Assembly: GCA_051453625.1 (NCBI GenBank)
Contig: JBOZIK010000001.1
Location: forward strand, 38,586,724 to 38,650,723
Origin: Welwitschia mirabilis
Lineage: Eukaryota; Gnetophyta; Gnetopsida; Welwitschiales
Length of the DNA: 64,000 bases
Direction of reading: 5' to 3'
Position numbers and translations under genes: made by a program. Below the pieces are notes generated by a model that made no database searches, was not told the DNA's origin, and saw only the letters and a list, made by a program, of their open reading frames with translations. Shown piece after piece: positions 36,220 through 46,406 of the stretch (the first letter of the stretch is position 1; each line of letters starts with the position of its first letter).

Positions 36220-36635
36220 TGGCACATGCCAGTGGTAACTGGGTTGAAAATGCTGATCGCTTGGTTGCTGGTTTCCTTAAGGAGTTTGAAGAAGGATGCC
36301 ATGTTATGGAAGTTGCAATTAAATATAACAGAAAAACATTAAAAAGGACTAATTAAATTTCCCAAGCTTGAAATCATTAAAGATGTTGTAACAGAAGCAA
36401 GATAAGACTGCTATGTGTGTGTCATAGAGATTTCATGTCTATTAATCATACATGGATTAACAGGAAGTGGTTTTGAAAAAAAGATCAGTATTATACTGCA
36501 ATCAATGTCTTCATATAGTTTTTCAGTTACCTATTCTTTGAGTGCTAAATTTCTGGGTAAACAACATTAAATTTTATGTATTAAATAGTTTAATTTGATA
36601 GTATTAATGTGACCACTAGACATACATTATAACAG

Positions 36636-36749
36636 GTATTGCTGATATAGTGGAAAGAAGGCTTGGGACCATCAAGCTTCCTTACAACAAGAATAAATCC
36701 TACATTGGCACATGTGTCGTGTTTCTGATGGCTTTTCTATTTAGTCTAC
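36636..36749 (+). pseudogene. Captured phytol/farnesol kinase, penultimate exon, copy B
   Basis: Flanked by an AG acceptor and GTAAGT donor. It reads GIADIVERRLGTIKLPYNKN then KSYIGTCVVFLMAFLFSL. The GFADIVGRR-G--KLPYNKNKS signature is that of the VTE5/FOLK polyprenol-kinase family, chloroplast-membrane enzymes that phosphorylate phytol or farnesol with CTP. One base is missing before the donor compared with copy C, which would shift the frame after splicing. Confidence 0.82.
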
Positions 36750-36851
36750 GTAAGTATCTTTTAGCAATCATACTGTAAGTAACCTATTTTTAATGCTACT
36801 TAAGAGAACCCCATGCAATGTCTTCAAATGCTTTTTTTTTTGATGTTTCAG

Positions 36852-37029
36852 GTATTTATATTATTTTACCTCATTTGGATATTATAAAGTTAGCACAAGT
36901 ATGATATGGTCTTCATTATTTGTCTCTCTGACAGCCACAATTGTTGAATCTTTACCATTAAGTACTCAACCGGATGATAATCTTAATGTTCCATTAGCTT
37001 CTGTTCTAACTAGCTGCTTATTGTTTTGA
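36852..37029 (+). pseudogene. Captured phytol/farnesol kinase, last exon, copy B
   Basis: After TTTCAG the frame reads YLYYFTSFGYYKVSTSMIWS, SLFVSLTATIVESLPLST, QPDDNLNVPLASVLTSCLLF and a TGA stop, open throughout. The VESLP...DDN..VPL block and the end position match the C-terminus of the VTE5/FOLK kinases. Together with the previous exon it gives two consecutive exons and one intron, so genomic DNA and not a cDNA was captured. The rest of the gene is absent. Confidence 0.84.
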
Positions 37030-37122
37030 TGTAAGAGCCTTCTAACTTTTTTTGGGTAATTTGTAATAATTTGACATGCCATCCATAGGCATATTCAGAT
37101 CGTTTTTGGGTTGGTGTCACAT

Positions 37123-37282
37123 GATCAGCTAACAATGAATAGAATCATGATCTTTTGAAATCATCACATAACATATCCATTCGATCAGCTAACAATGAAT
37201 AGAACCATGATCTTTTGAAATCATCACATAACATATCCATTTGATCAGCTAACAATGAATGGAACCATGATCTTTTGAAAAA
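37123..37282. repeat. 60-base tandem repeat, CACTA-B
   Basis: Two full units and a partial third of GATCAGCTAACAATGAATAG...ATCCATT, starting at 37123, 37183 and 37243. Copy C has one fewer (43932 and 43992). Confidence 0.9.
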
Positions 37283-38186
37283 CATCATTTTTGGATTGAG
37301 TTTGTTTTTCTTATACATTTTTGGTAACCTTGTGAAATATTTTCCTTATTGATGTTTCTCATGAATATTATAGGAACTCAGACTTGTCTTTAAAGTCAAA
37401 GAGGTGAATTAAAATTTCAACGTAACTGAAAGCAACAACATATTTTTATTTACTTTAGTTTTAAGGCTAGAAAATTTTGATGGAAGACCTATGCTTACTG
37501 ACTTCTACTTGTTAAGCATCGATGTTTTTCTGTGATGAAGATTTTCTTTTCCTGATTATGAAAGAAGGATTTTATTTCTTTTCCATTTGTAGGTATATTC
37601 ACAAAAATGATTGGTTTTCTTTGTCTTGTTCTTTTTCTTTTTCTTTTCTTGTTCTAGTTTTCTTTACTTTTCTAGTGTCGTTCACTAAAGATCTTTGTCT
37701 GTTCGCTTTTGTAAGCTATAGAATGCTGTAATAGATGCTGTGTTTTACACATACTCAAGTGCCAGAAGTAGCCTTTCAGCTACACCTTTGTCAGTTTTAC
37801 TGTGCCATGCTTTGAATTGAGAATCTGGTACATGTGCCTCCTTGAAGTTAGGACTTTTTGTTTTGAGATTGAAAGACTCCGATACATAGAAGTTATAGCA
37901 AACATCAAAGCTTTTGGAAAATCATTCAAAATCTAGTGACATATGAATTCCTTCTCTCAAAATAATAAAAAAGATACCTAATCAAAGCAGCGTTTTTTGT
38001 ATTCCAGTCTAAAATGGATGAGAACATTAAGACACTAGAAAAAGGAAACATCTTTGATTAGTTTAGAGATCATTTATAGGCAATAGGTCCCAGCTTCAAG
38101 ACAAATTCGCAGAGGGCAGTTTACCTAAAATACTGGAATGTTTGGTTGAGGTGGCCTTTTTAATCATTATAATTAAGTGTTTTTCT
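37283..38186 (+). other. CACTA-B region after the kinase exons
   Basis: Aligns with copy C 44030-44935. It contains an exon-like piece after a pyrimidine-rich CCAG at about 38010 (MDENIKTLEKGNIFD, then FKTNSQRAVYLKYWNVW) whose family I do not recognise. The minus strand of copy C at 44680-44492 is open for 62 codons and unidentified. Confidence 0.4.
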
Positions 38187-38286
38187 NNNNNNNNNNNNNN
38201 NNNNNNNNNNNNNNNNNNNNNNNNNNNNNNNNNNNNNNNNNNNNNNNNNNNNNNNNNNNNNNNNNNNNNNNNNNNNNNNNNNNNNN

Positions 38287-40849
38287 TGAAAGAGGTTGTT
38301 GTGAGAGTGTGCATGGACATCATGAGTGAAAAGGAAGATGTTGTGAGCTATGAGTGAGGGGGAAAAATATAAGCTTGCTTATATAATAGAACCCATACAA
38401 TCATTATAATACATGAATAAAGATAAGGAAGGTATAAAAGCAAATGCTTAAGTATAGGGCATATAGGTAGTTCGGTGATTAAGGTATGTAGGGGAAAAAA
38501 CTTATGCTAGGTAATAGGAACATATCCACAGCTTAATCATGGATTTGGTGGAAAAATATATAAAATTATATCTAGACAAGATTTAAAAAATAATAAAAGA
38601 TAAGATTAATAAAATAGTAATAAATAGGATAAGGTAGGAAGTATAAAATAAGTGAACTCGTACACTATAAGAATGATTCAAAAATAGGGAATGGTTTAAG
38701 AATAGAATGATCAAATATTTAATTCCTTATTAATAACCTAAACCAAAATTATGTCCAAGGGTAAGTATAATCCTATTTTTTCATACCCATCTAAGATGTT
38801 GTAATGGCATAATGGAATAAAATATATCTAAGTAGTATTTCAATGTTTTGTAAGCTATATTATCCATGATTTATGTCGTTAGATGTCATTGATTTGTCTA
38901 GATCTTGATTGATAGATATCTTTACTAGAATGCAAGCATATAGATTTGGTGTTTTTATCTTGATTTGGTACATGCTATCTATCTCTAAATTCCTCTACAT
39001 GACATTGTGAAAGAAGGAGTCTAGTATGTGCTAGTCTTTGTGGATGGAATATATATGTGTATGAATGAGATATGATGGGAGATTAACCATTATGACAGAG
39101 AAGTCATGATATACCCAGAGGAGGATGGTCTCCATTTAGAGCGAAGTATATAATATCAATTTATGATGTGTGATATGGATGGTTGTTTGGCGGGAAATCA
39201 ATTTCATAACTAAGAGGTGATGTTTTACCTATTGGTGGGTGTGCCTAATAGAGAAGGCAATTGTATATAGTCAATCTATGGATGATGTTATCATACACAT
39301 GAATGATCTTTATGATGAGGAGTCACATGGTTGCCTTGTGTAGGGCATGCCTTGGTATTGTTGCTTTGAAATTAACTCACATGACTCAAGAGTGGTTAAG
39401 TTGACTTATATATAGACCTATGGGATCATGACCCCATAGTAGTAGCTAATGGATGGTTAGACTAGAGCTTTATGGAATACCTTACTGATTGTTTTCTATA
39501 TCTTTATCTATAGCTATTGATAGATATGATATAGTATTTGCTTGTGGATTACGTGATCTTCAAGACGTCACTAGATCTATCATTTCATTTGTCCACTTTC
39601 TTAGTGATATAGATCATTTGAATTTATCATACACTCATATGTATTAGTAATGACAGAGATAATATCCACAACAGAACTATGTAAAGTTTGAGTTCCTTTG
39701 GGTGAGAACAAATAGATGTGATTACTTCCTATAGGTTAATCAATCACTTAATCCAATCTTAATTTGATACATCTTTTTTAATTTATATAAATGTATTAAC
39801 TATTTAAATGATGATTTTGATTATCTATTTTATTTTATGAGATTCTAGGTTATGAAAGACCTTATGTTCCTTATGAAGAAGTGGAAAACCTAGGATGACA
39901 AGAAAAAGAAAAGGTGGCTTAAATACCACATCTTGCCTAGCCTTGTTGATCTTCAAAACCTAGTAAAAAATTGAAGGAAAGAGATTAACACTACTGACTA
40001 GAAATACTTATAATATTAGGCTAAGCATCGTTAAGGGATCTTAAAATTAAAGCAAATTGTTACCACCCCTAGGAAAGCAAAAGTGCTCTTGCAAGAAGGC
40101 TTGCGAATCTAATTCTAAACCTTTTAATGAGATGTTGTTAGCTAAATCTAAATAGCAGAATGAAATGTTATCATGAACAATCACTTAATATGAGCTCCAA
40201 ATTGAAGCCATGAGATCTAAACTAAAAAGTACCACAAACTTTAATATTTTCTTATGTAAAAAAATTTCAATGGTCCTTTGTGTTTTTCTCTTCAGTAGTC
40301 AGGTGGATGTTAATATGGTTATATGTATGGGCATTATTATCTACATATAGTACTTTCTTGTTTCTTCTATAGAGGGGATTACTATAATCAACCTCTTGTA
40401 TCACTTATAATAGATTTACCTAGTTCTTATTTGTAATGGGATTTTTGTTTTAATATAGTAATGGCATGTGTTCTAAATGGTTTTACTATTTGGGTCTTTT
40501 ATTTTAAAAAAATTAGTTTATGAGTGAATTTAACTATAGTACATAATGTTTATTATAAGAGATTAAGGAATTAGATAAAATTAGTTTGAAGTTTCCTATA
40601 GGAAACAACACCTTAAATAAAATTCTTATAAGACATAAAGTAGCAAGAGATAAGAGTAGATTAGGATATGTGCCTCTACTCTCTTTAATCTTTATGAAAT
40701 CATCTTTTAAGAAATCATCCATAATATCAAACTATAAAACTTATCTTACTAGAAGCTTTGAGTTAGATGATGTTGTTGGTGTGATGAAAAATTTAGAAAN
40801 NNNNNNNNNGAAAATAATGTCTTTGTAACTTTCATTTGTTAATTTCCAT
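38287..40849. other. Unassigned AT-rich DNA between CACTA-B and CopC
   Basis: No coding frame of note. 39000-39700 is slightly richer in G and C, with phrases such as GACCTATGGGATCATGACCCC that look like LTR U3/R sequence, but no partner was found. A CACTATAAGAA word at 38662 lacks subterminal repeats and was not taken as a terminus. A 10-N gap is at 40800. Confidence 0.4.
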
Positions 40850-41285
40850 TGTAACACCCTTGTCTTAATAACTATTATAATAGTCTTCGATTATGGCTAT
40901 TATAACGGTCATGTATTATAACCACATTTAGTTCTAATAATCTTTGTGATGATCATGCTATTACTAGTCCTAGGTATAATGTTCCAAAATTAGGGATAAT
41001 GCTATATAAAGTGCCTTTGAGCCTTAGGTATAAGGGGTGGTGTATGTGGTCTACTCAAGTAATAGTTGAAGGGTCTTGAACATAATTCTTCTCTTGAAGG
41101 CTAAAGCCTTATTGTAATTTTGTTATTCTTTTCTAAAGACTAATAGAGTGCCTACGTTTGCATGGATGTTATCCATTACATAAAAGTGTTTTACCATGTC
41201 AATTTTATGACTATTTTTTTCTTTCAAAGTTATTTTCTGTTTTCTTCATTCTTATTCTATTTCTTACTTTCACATGTATACAACA
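40850..41285 (+). repeat. CopC 5' LTR, short Copia element
   Basis: TGTAACACCC...ATACAACA, 436 bases, with a TATA box (CTATATAAA) at 41002-41010. Directly followed by a primer site. Confidence 0.75.
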
Positions 41286-41287
41286 AC

Positions 41288-41421
41288 TAGTATCAAAGTT
41301 CTAGAATTTTTCTCATCTTTGGAAAAGGTGTTCTAGTATTTTCATTTGGGTATAGTCCATATTCTAAGTTCGTGCTTTAGATAAGATGGATAAAGTGAAG
41401 ATCCAAAGATTAATGGGTACT
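41288..41421 (+). pseudogene. CopC primer site and gag start, cut by CACTA-C
   Basis: TAGTATCAAAGTTCTAG at 41288 is TGGTATCAGAGCTCTAG with transitions, the iMet primer site. A gag-like start, MDKVKIQRLMG, begins at 41386 and is broken after 12 codons by a CACTA left end at 41422. The rest of this element is not found downstream. Confidence 0.68.
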
Positions 41422-42935
41422 TACTATAAGAAATATAGGATCTTAAAAAAACACCTTAAAAGATTTTAAGACATTTCTTTATAAAATGCTTTAAAAAACC
41501 TTGCCTTAAAAGGATATTGGCTTTTAAGAAATTTCGAAGGCATTTTAATAAAAACACCTCGAAAGTTCTTTTAAGGCATTCTTTTGAGAAACTTCTTAAA
41601 GGCCCTTTTGAGCTGTTTTTTGCAGAAATGCCTCAAAGGTCCTTTTGAGGTGTTTTTTGTAGAAATGCCTTTAAAGGTTTATTTCTATGTTTTAAGGTGT
41701 TATTTTTTGTAGAAACACCTTAAAAGGTTTACTATGTTTGGAAAAATTTTTAAATAAATGCCCTAAATCCCTAGGGAATCCTTTATAAAGGAAGGTCTTA
41801 AAATATCCTTGTTTTCTTGCACAGGTTTCCATGGAAGATCTATAAATCTTACAAGTATTTTGATAGATTCATCGAATTTAAGGTGAGTTTTTTTGAAGAA
41901 GTAGACCTTAGACTTTCTTAAACTAGATGCTTAATTGTAGGAAGCACCATTTGACCTTTCTGAGGGGATGAATTAATAGAGCACTACAGTTGTTGCAGAA
42001 GTGTAGATCTGGGTGAATCTCTATGATTGAAAATGGGCCTGCATCTTTCATTTTTTGGATGATGTTTCATCACTCTTCATCTCCATGAAGAGTCTAGGAT
42101 GATCTTTGTGAAAGTTCTCTCTAATACCATCTCTAAGATGAGAAGGAAGCCTCCTTTCTGATTACCTTGAATCCAAGGAAGGCTGAAGGCCTTTCATTGA
42201 AACTAGAGATGAATCTTTAAAGTTATTCATAAAAAGCCAACGTGGTAAATCTCTAGTATTAATTCACTCAAATGAATTAGGAATAAGGTGCTGTAAAGAC
42301 TTTAAAACTTCTTCTCATTTTTAAATTCCTAGATAACGTTCTTGAATGTGATGGCTTATGGTTATCTACAGATCTTTGGAGTGTAGCAAGAATTGCAGGT
42401 TTACTTGATTTACAGATTTCACTGTCAAAAGATAATTGAATGGCTAGGATACTTCTCTAGGGTTGAAAACACTTTCTACTAAGGAACGGATGCCTATCGA
42501 ACATTTGGAAAAGCCCCATCATACAACCCATTTGCTTCTCTAACTACTTTTCCAAGTTGGAATCCTTTGGTAATATATTGACATACTTGGTAGAGATTCT
42601 TTCTTTCATTCCCACCAATGATGAATGATCTCTCTGTTGGCTTGAATTCTCCGGCTATATATTTACATATGGCCTTTATTGAGATGAATCAGCTCTTTTG
42701 CTAAGCAATGAAGCTACCAAGAGTGTTTTTATGTATTTGGCCTTTTGTTGTTGTTTTGTGCTTGACCTAGAATTTTGAAGGCATGATATGCAAGAGACGT
42801 GATAGTTTAATTACCTAACTCTTTCTTGCTTTTGGGTCTCCTCTCCATCCAACACCTTGATAGAATATGCCAAATGGACAGCCATTTTCTAGTTGGGACA
42901 ATCCCTTGATTTGCATTAATCTTCTTATCCAACTG

Positions 42936-43028
42936 AATTATATGATTCTGGAAATGCATGTGAAATGGTACAATAACATGCAACTTGATTAAAAACCATT
43001 GATACTAGAAATAATTGGCACAAAACTT
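42936..43028 (+). pseudogene. Captured ALY/REF (THO4) RRM piece, copy C
   Basis: VKWYNNMQLD, stop, KPLILEIIGTK. Same piece as in A and B. The stop is at the Gly codon of LDGKP. Confidence 0.68.
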
Positions 43029-43448
43029 TGGCACATGCTAATGGTGAGTGGGTTGAAATGCTGATCGGTTGGTTGCTGATTTTCTTAAGGAGTTTGAAGA
43101 AGGATGTCATGTTATGAAAGTTGCAATTAAATATAAGATAACAAAAAATATTAAGAATGATTAATTAAATTTCCCATGATTAAAATCATTGAAGATGTTA
43201 TAGTAGAAGTAAGATAAGACTGCAATGTATGTGTCGTAGAGATTTTATGTCTCTTAATAATACATGGATTAATAGGAACTGGTTTTAAAAAAGATATTAA
43301 TAGTCTACTACAACTAATTTTTTCATTTAGTTTTTTAATTTTCTATTCTTTGAGTGCCAAATTTTTTGGTGAATAATATTAAATTTTATGTATTAAATAG
43401 TTTTTATTTGATACTATTATTGTGATCACTAGACATGCATTATAATAG

Positions 43449-43552
43449 GTTTTGCTAATATAGTAGATAGAAGGTTTGGGATCATCAAGCTTTCTTATAA
43501 TAAGAATAAATCCTACATTGGCACATGTGATGGCTTTTCTGTTTAGTCTACT
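43449..43552 (+). pseudogene. Captured phytol/farnesol kinase, penultimate exon, copy C
   Basis: AG acceptor and GTAAGT donor kept. Reads GFANIVDRRFGIIKLSYNKN then KSYIGT. GFA-IV-RRFG is closer to the family consensus than copy B. An 11-base deletion after KSYIGT shifts the frame, but the exon end keeps the two bases needed to join the next exon in phase. Confidence 0.8.
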
Positions 43553-43660
43553 GTAAGTATCTTTTAGCAATCATATCATAAGTAATCTATTTTTAATGCG
43601 ACTTAAGAGAACCACATGCAATGTCTTTAAATAATTTTCTTCTTTTTTTTTATGTTTAAG

Positions 43661-43838
43661 ATATTTATATTATTTTGCCTCATTCAGATATTATAAAATT
43701 AGCATAAGTATGATATGGTATTTATTATTTGTTTTTCTGACAGCTACAGTTGTTGAATCTTTACCCTTAAGTACTCAGTTAGATGATAATCTTATTGTTC
43801 CATTAGCTTCTATTCTAGCTGGCTGCTTGTTGTTTTGA
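43661..43838 (+). pseudogene. Captured phytol/farnesol kinase, last exon, copy C
   Basis: Open to its TGA: YLYYFASFRYYKISISMIWY, LLFVFLTATVVESLPLST, QLDDNLIVPLASILAGCLLF. The VVESLP and DDN-VPL blocks match the VTE5/FOLK C-terminus. Confidence 0.82.
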
Positions 43839-43931
43839 TGTAAGAGCCTTCTAACTTTTTTGGGGTAATTTGTAATAATTTGAAATACCATCCAGAGGCA
43901 TATTCAAATCATTTTTGGGTTAGTATCACAT

Positions 43932-44030
43932 GATCAACCAACAATGAATAGAACCATAATCTTTTGAAATCATCACATAACATATCCATTTGATTAGCTA
44001 ACAATGAATAGAATCATGATCTTTTGAAAA
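43932..44030. repeat. 60-base tandem repeat, CACTA-C
   Basis: One full unit and a partial second, starting at 43932 and 43992, homologous to 37123-37282. Confidence 0.85.
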
Positions 44031-44939
44031 ACATCATTTTTGGGTTAAGTTTGTTTTTCCTATACATTTTTGGTAACCTTGTGGAATCTTTTCCTTATTG
44101 ACTTTTCTCAAGAATGTTATAAAAACTTAAACTTATCTTTAAAATCAAAGAGATGAATCAAAAATTCAATGTAATTGAAAGTAAAAACATAGTTTTGTTT
44201 ACTTTGGTTTTACGCGTAGAACATTTTAATGGAAGACCTCTACTTACTAACTTCTGCTTGTTAAGCATTGATGTTTTTCTATGATGAAGATTTCCTTTTC
44301 CTGATTATGAAAGAAAGATTTTATTTCTTTTCCATTTATAGGTATTTCATATAAATGATTGGTCTTATTTATCTTGTTATTTTTCTTTTCCTTCTCTTGT
44401 TTTCACTTTTTTTCTTTTCTAGCATCATTCGCTAAATATCTTTACCTATTTGCTTTTATAGGCTATAGAATTTTGTAATAGACATTGTGCTTTACACGTA
44501 CTCAAGTGCCAGAAGTAGCCTTTTAGCTACACCTCTATCAATTTTACTGTGCCATGTTTTGAATTGGGAATCTGGTGCATGTGCCTCCTTGAAGCTAGAA
44601 CTTTTTGTTTTGGAATCAAAAGACTCAGATACATAGAAATTATAGATAAACATCAAAGCTTGTGAACAATCATTAAACATCTAGTAATATATGAATTTCT
44701 TATCTTAAAATAATCAAAAAGATACCTAGTCAAAGCATCTCTTTTTTTTATTCTACTCTGAAATGGATGAGAATATTAAGGTGGTAGAAAAAGGGAACAT
44801 GTTTGATTAGTTTAAAGATCATTTATAGGTAGTAGATCCCAACTTTAAGACAGATTCGTAGAGGGCATTTTACTTAAAAGACTAAAATGTTTGGTTGAGA
44901 TGGCCTTTTTAATCATTGTAATTAAGTTTTTTTAATGTC

Positions 44940-45580
44940 AAAACTAGAATTCTTAGTGTTTTTAGAGTCACTGATGGAAACCTCAAGCCCCTTCTCTTAG
45001 AATTCACAAATGAAGAAAATACAATTNNNNNNNNNNAAGAGGAGGATAAAGTAAGATAAGAGATAAAACCTCTTCTTGTTAATAATCTTAGAAGGATTCT
45101 AATGATGGCTAAAAATAAGGAAATTACTTTGCATAAGATAGACCAGATCAAACATGAAATGGAATTACTTTAATATTTTTAGGAATTGTTGATACTGAAG
45201 CATCCTAATTTCTTCAGACTTGCAATAGGTAGTGATATAGAACCTTTTTTGGTTCTTAGAGAGTGGGATCCTCGATTGGCAGTAAGTGCTAGAGAAGTAT
45301 ATGTAAATGGAAATACACAGATTCTAAGCCTAGAAGGAGACAATTTGAAATTACGGTAAAATAGCAGAATTTGCCTTTTACTTCTTCTTATAGTTATCCA
45401 AATCAACTAGATCCCAAAACACTACAACTTAGAAGGGAGAAGAGACTTACTACAGTTAAGTTGAATATGTTTCATTTTGAGTTCAGGTTGTCTACTAGGC
45501 TACTAGATATCATTGTTAGGCATAACGGTGTATTCTACATGATCAGTAAAGGTTCAGATTGTCTACTAGGCTACTAGCTA
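44940..45580 (+). pseudogene. Captured PORR-domain protein fragment, CACTA-C
   Basis: Plus-strand pieces: NNLRRILMMAKNKEITLHKI then DQIKHEMELL, stop, ELLILKHPNFFRLAIGSDIE, PFLVLREWDPRLAVSAREVY, and after a break STRLLDIIVRHNGVFYMISK (to about 45553). The order LMM-K...I--IK-E--L, then KHP-FFRL..., then LV-WDP-LAV, then RH-G-FY-S-KG fits the plant organelle RNA recognition (PORR) domain of mitochondrial or chloroplast group II intron splicing factors. The start near 44940 (VTDGNLKPLLLEFTNEENTI) may be the same gene and is unidentified. A 10-N gap at 45027 and several stops interrupt it. It is seen only in copy C because copy B ends earlier at a gap. Confidence 0.55.
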
Positions 45581-46019
45581 CCATTTTAGGCATAATGTAT
45601 TTCTCAAAGAGGCTTAAGAATAAAATGAGGTAATTTATAAATGCCCATTTTTGGAATTCTATGAGCTATTTTTTTTTAACTTAATGGGAAAAAGGAATTT
45701 CATGTGGAAAGTGTCAATTCATGCATTGAGTTTAAAAGGGTGTGGGATCTTTAGTGGCTTTCAAGTACCAAATATAATGTGTGGCTCTTGACTGGGTGAC
45801 AGTGCTCTAGTTATCTACACTTCCCAAGATTAAGGGATCCTAGGGTCTTCAGAGCCGATAATCACAATGGGAAAAATTAATGCTATAGATGACTATGCTA
45901 TTTTGAGATCTTCCTATTGTAGCACTAGCACTAGCATGTGCATGATACCAAAGTGGTAATTTCCAATTCTTTTTGGCCAAAATCTGTATTTTGTAGTACC
46001 AATGCAAATAGATTTACCT

Positions 46020-46406
46020 CCTCTCTAAGGCATTATTTTAAAAAAATAAAATAAAATAAATAAATATTTCTATATGGTATTGAATTTAAAATATTATTTT
46101 CTATGTGACACCTTTTAAGGAATTTATTTAATAAAATGCCTCAAAATGGCTTATGCAGTGTTTATACTATTGAGCATCTTAAAAGTTCTTTTAAGGTGTT
46201 TTTTATCAAAAGGTCTTTTATAGCATTTTTTTGAAAGATGCCTCAAAGGAAATTTTAAGGCATTTATATTAAAACACCTTAGAAACACCTTAAGGTGAGG
46301 TTTCTTAAAGAATTTTGTAAAAAAACTCCTTAAAAGCATTTAAGGCATTCTTAAGACGTTCTAAGACATTTTAGAAATGCCTTAAAATCCTATATTTCTT
46401 GTAGTG
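46020..46406. repeat. CACTA right terminal and subterminal region
   Basis: Dense TTTTAAGG / CCTTAAAA words ending in TATATTTCTTGTAGTG, then the TGT duplication. Confidence 0.85.

Larger units (their letters stand above)
33398..38186 (+). mobile_element. CACTA-B, least decayed internal copy
   Basis: Begins AGAAAAATAGGCTTTTAAGG, that is, the CACTA end without its first eight bases, straight after gypsy RT sequence. It covers both the part shared with copy A (to about 36480) and the part shared with copy C (from about 36015), and so shows the original order of the captured fragments. Its left 300 bases are GC- and CpG-rich. It stops at a 100-N gap (38187) and no right terminus is seen. Confidence 0.72.
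28061..46406. mobile_element. Composite CACTA unit inserted in CopA 3' LTR
   Basis: Left end TACTACAAGAAAAATAGG (first C now T), right end reading CACTACAAGAAATATAGG from the other strand, flanked by TGT on both sides (28058-28060 and 46407-46409). Joining the flanks recreates the CopA LTR without a missing base. So the two ends moved as one unit. The 18.3 kb between them is not one simple element. It holds a left-end copy (A), a gypsy remnant, an internal copy (B), unassigned DNA, a Copia 5' LTR and gag start, and a copy with its own left end (C). No transposase (TNP2-like) coding is visible, so it would have depended on another element. Two 100-N gaps lie inside. Confidence 0.78.
41422..46406 (+). 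mobile_element. CACTA-C, right-end copy with its own left end
   Basis: Left end TACTATAAGAAATATAGGAT and right end CACTACAAGAAATATAGGAT (other strand) share their first 20 bases apart from two C-to-T changes, closer to each other than to the 28061 end. The bases flanking the left end (ACT) do not match TGT on the right, so the two were not last moved together. The subterminal TTTTAAGG/CCTTAAAA repeats are at 41430-41790 and 46100-46400. 41830-42820 is private to this copy and unidentified. From about 42825 it follows copy B. Confidence 0.72.

Noticed and set aside
38662-38690. CACTATAAGAA word resembling a CACTA terminus
   Set aside because: No TTTTAAGG/CCTTAAAA subterminal repeats follow it, and the flanks show no junction between different sequences.
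41422-46406. CACTA-C as the simple element that inserted into the CopA LTR
   Set aside because: Its left flank (ACT, CopC gag) does not match the right flank (TGT, CopA LTR), whereas the 28061 end matches both in duplication and in LTR continuity.
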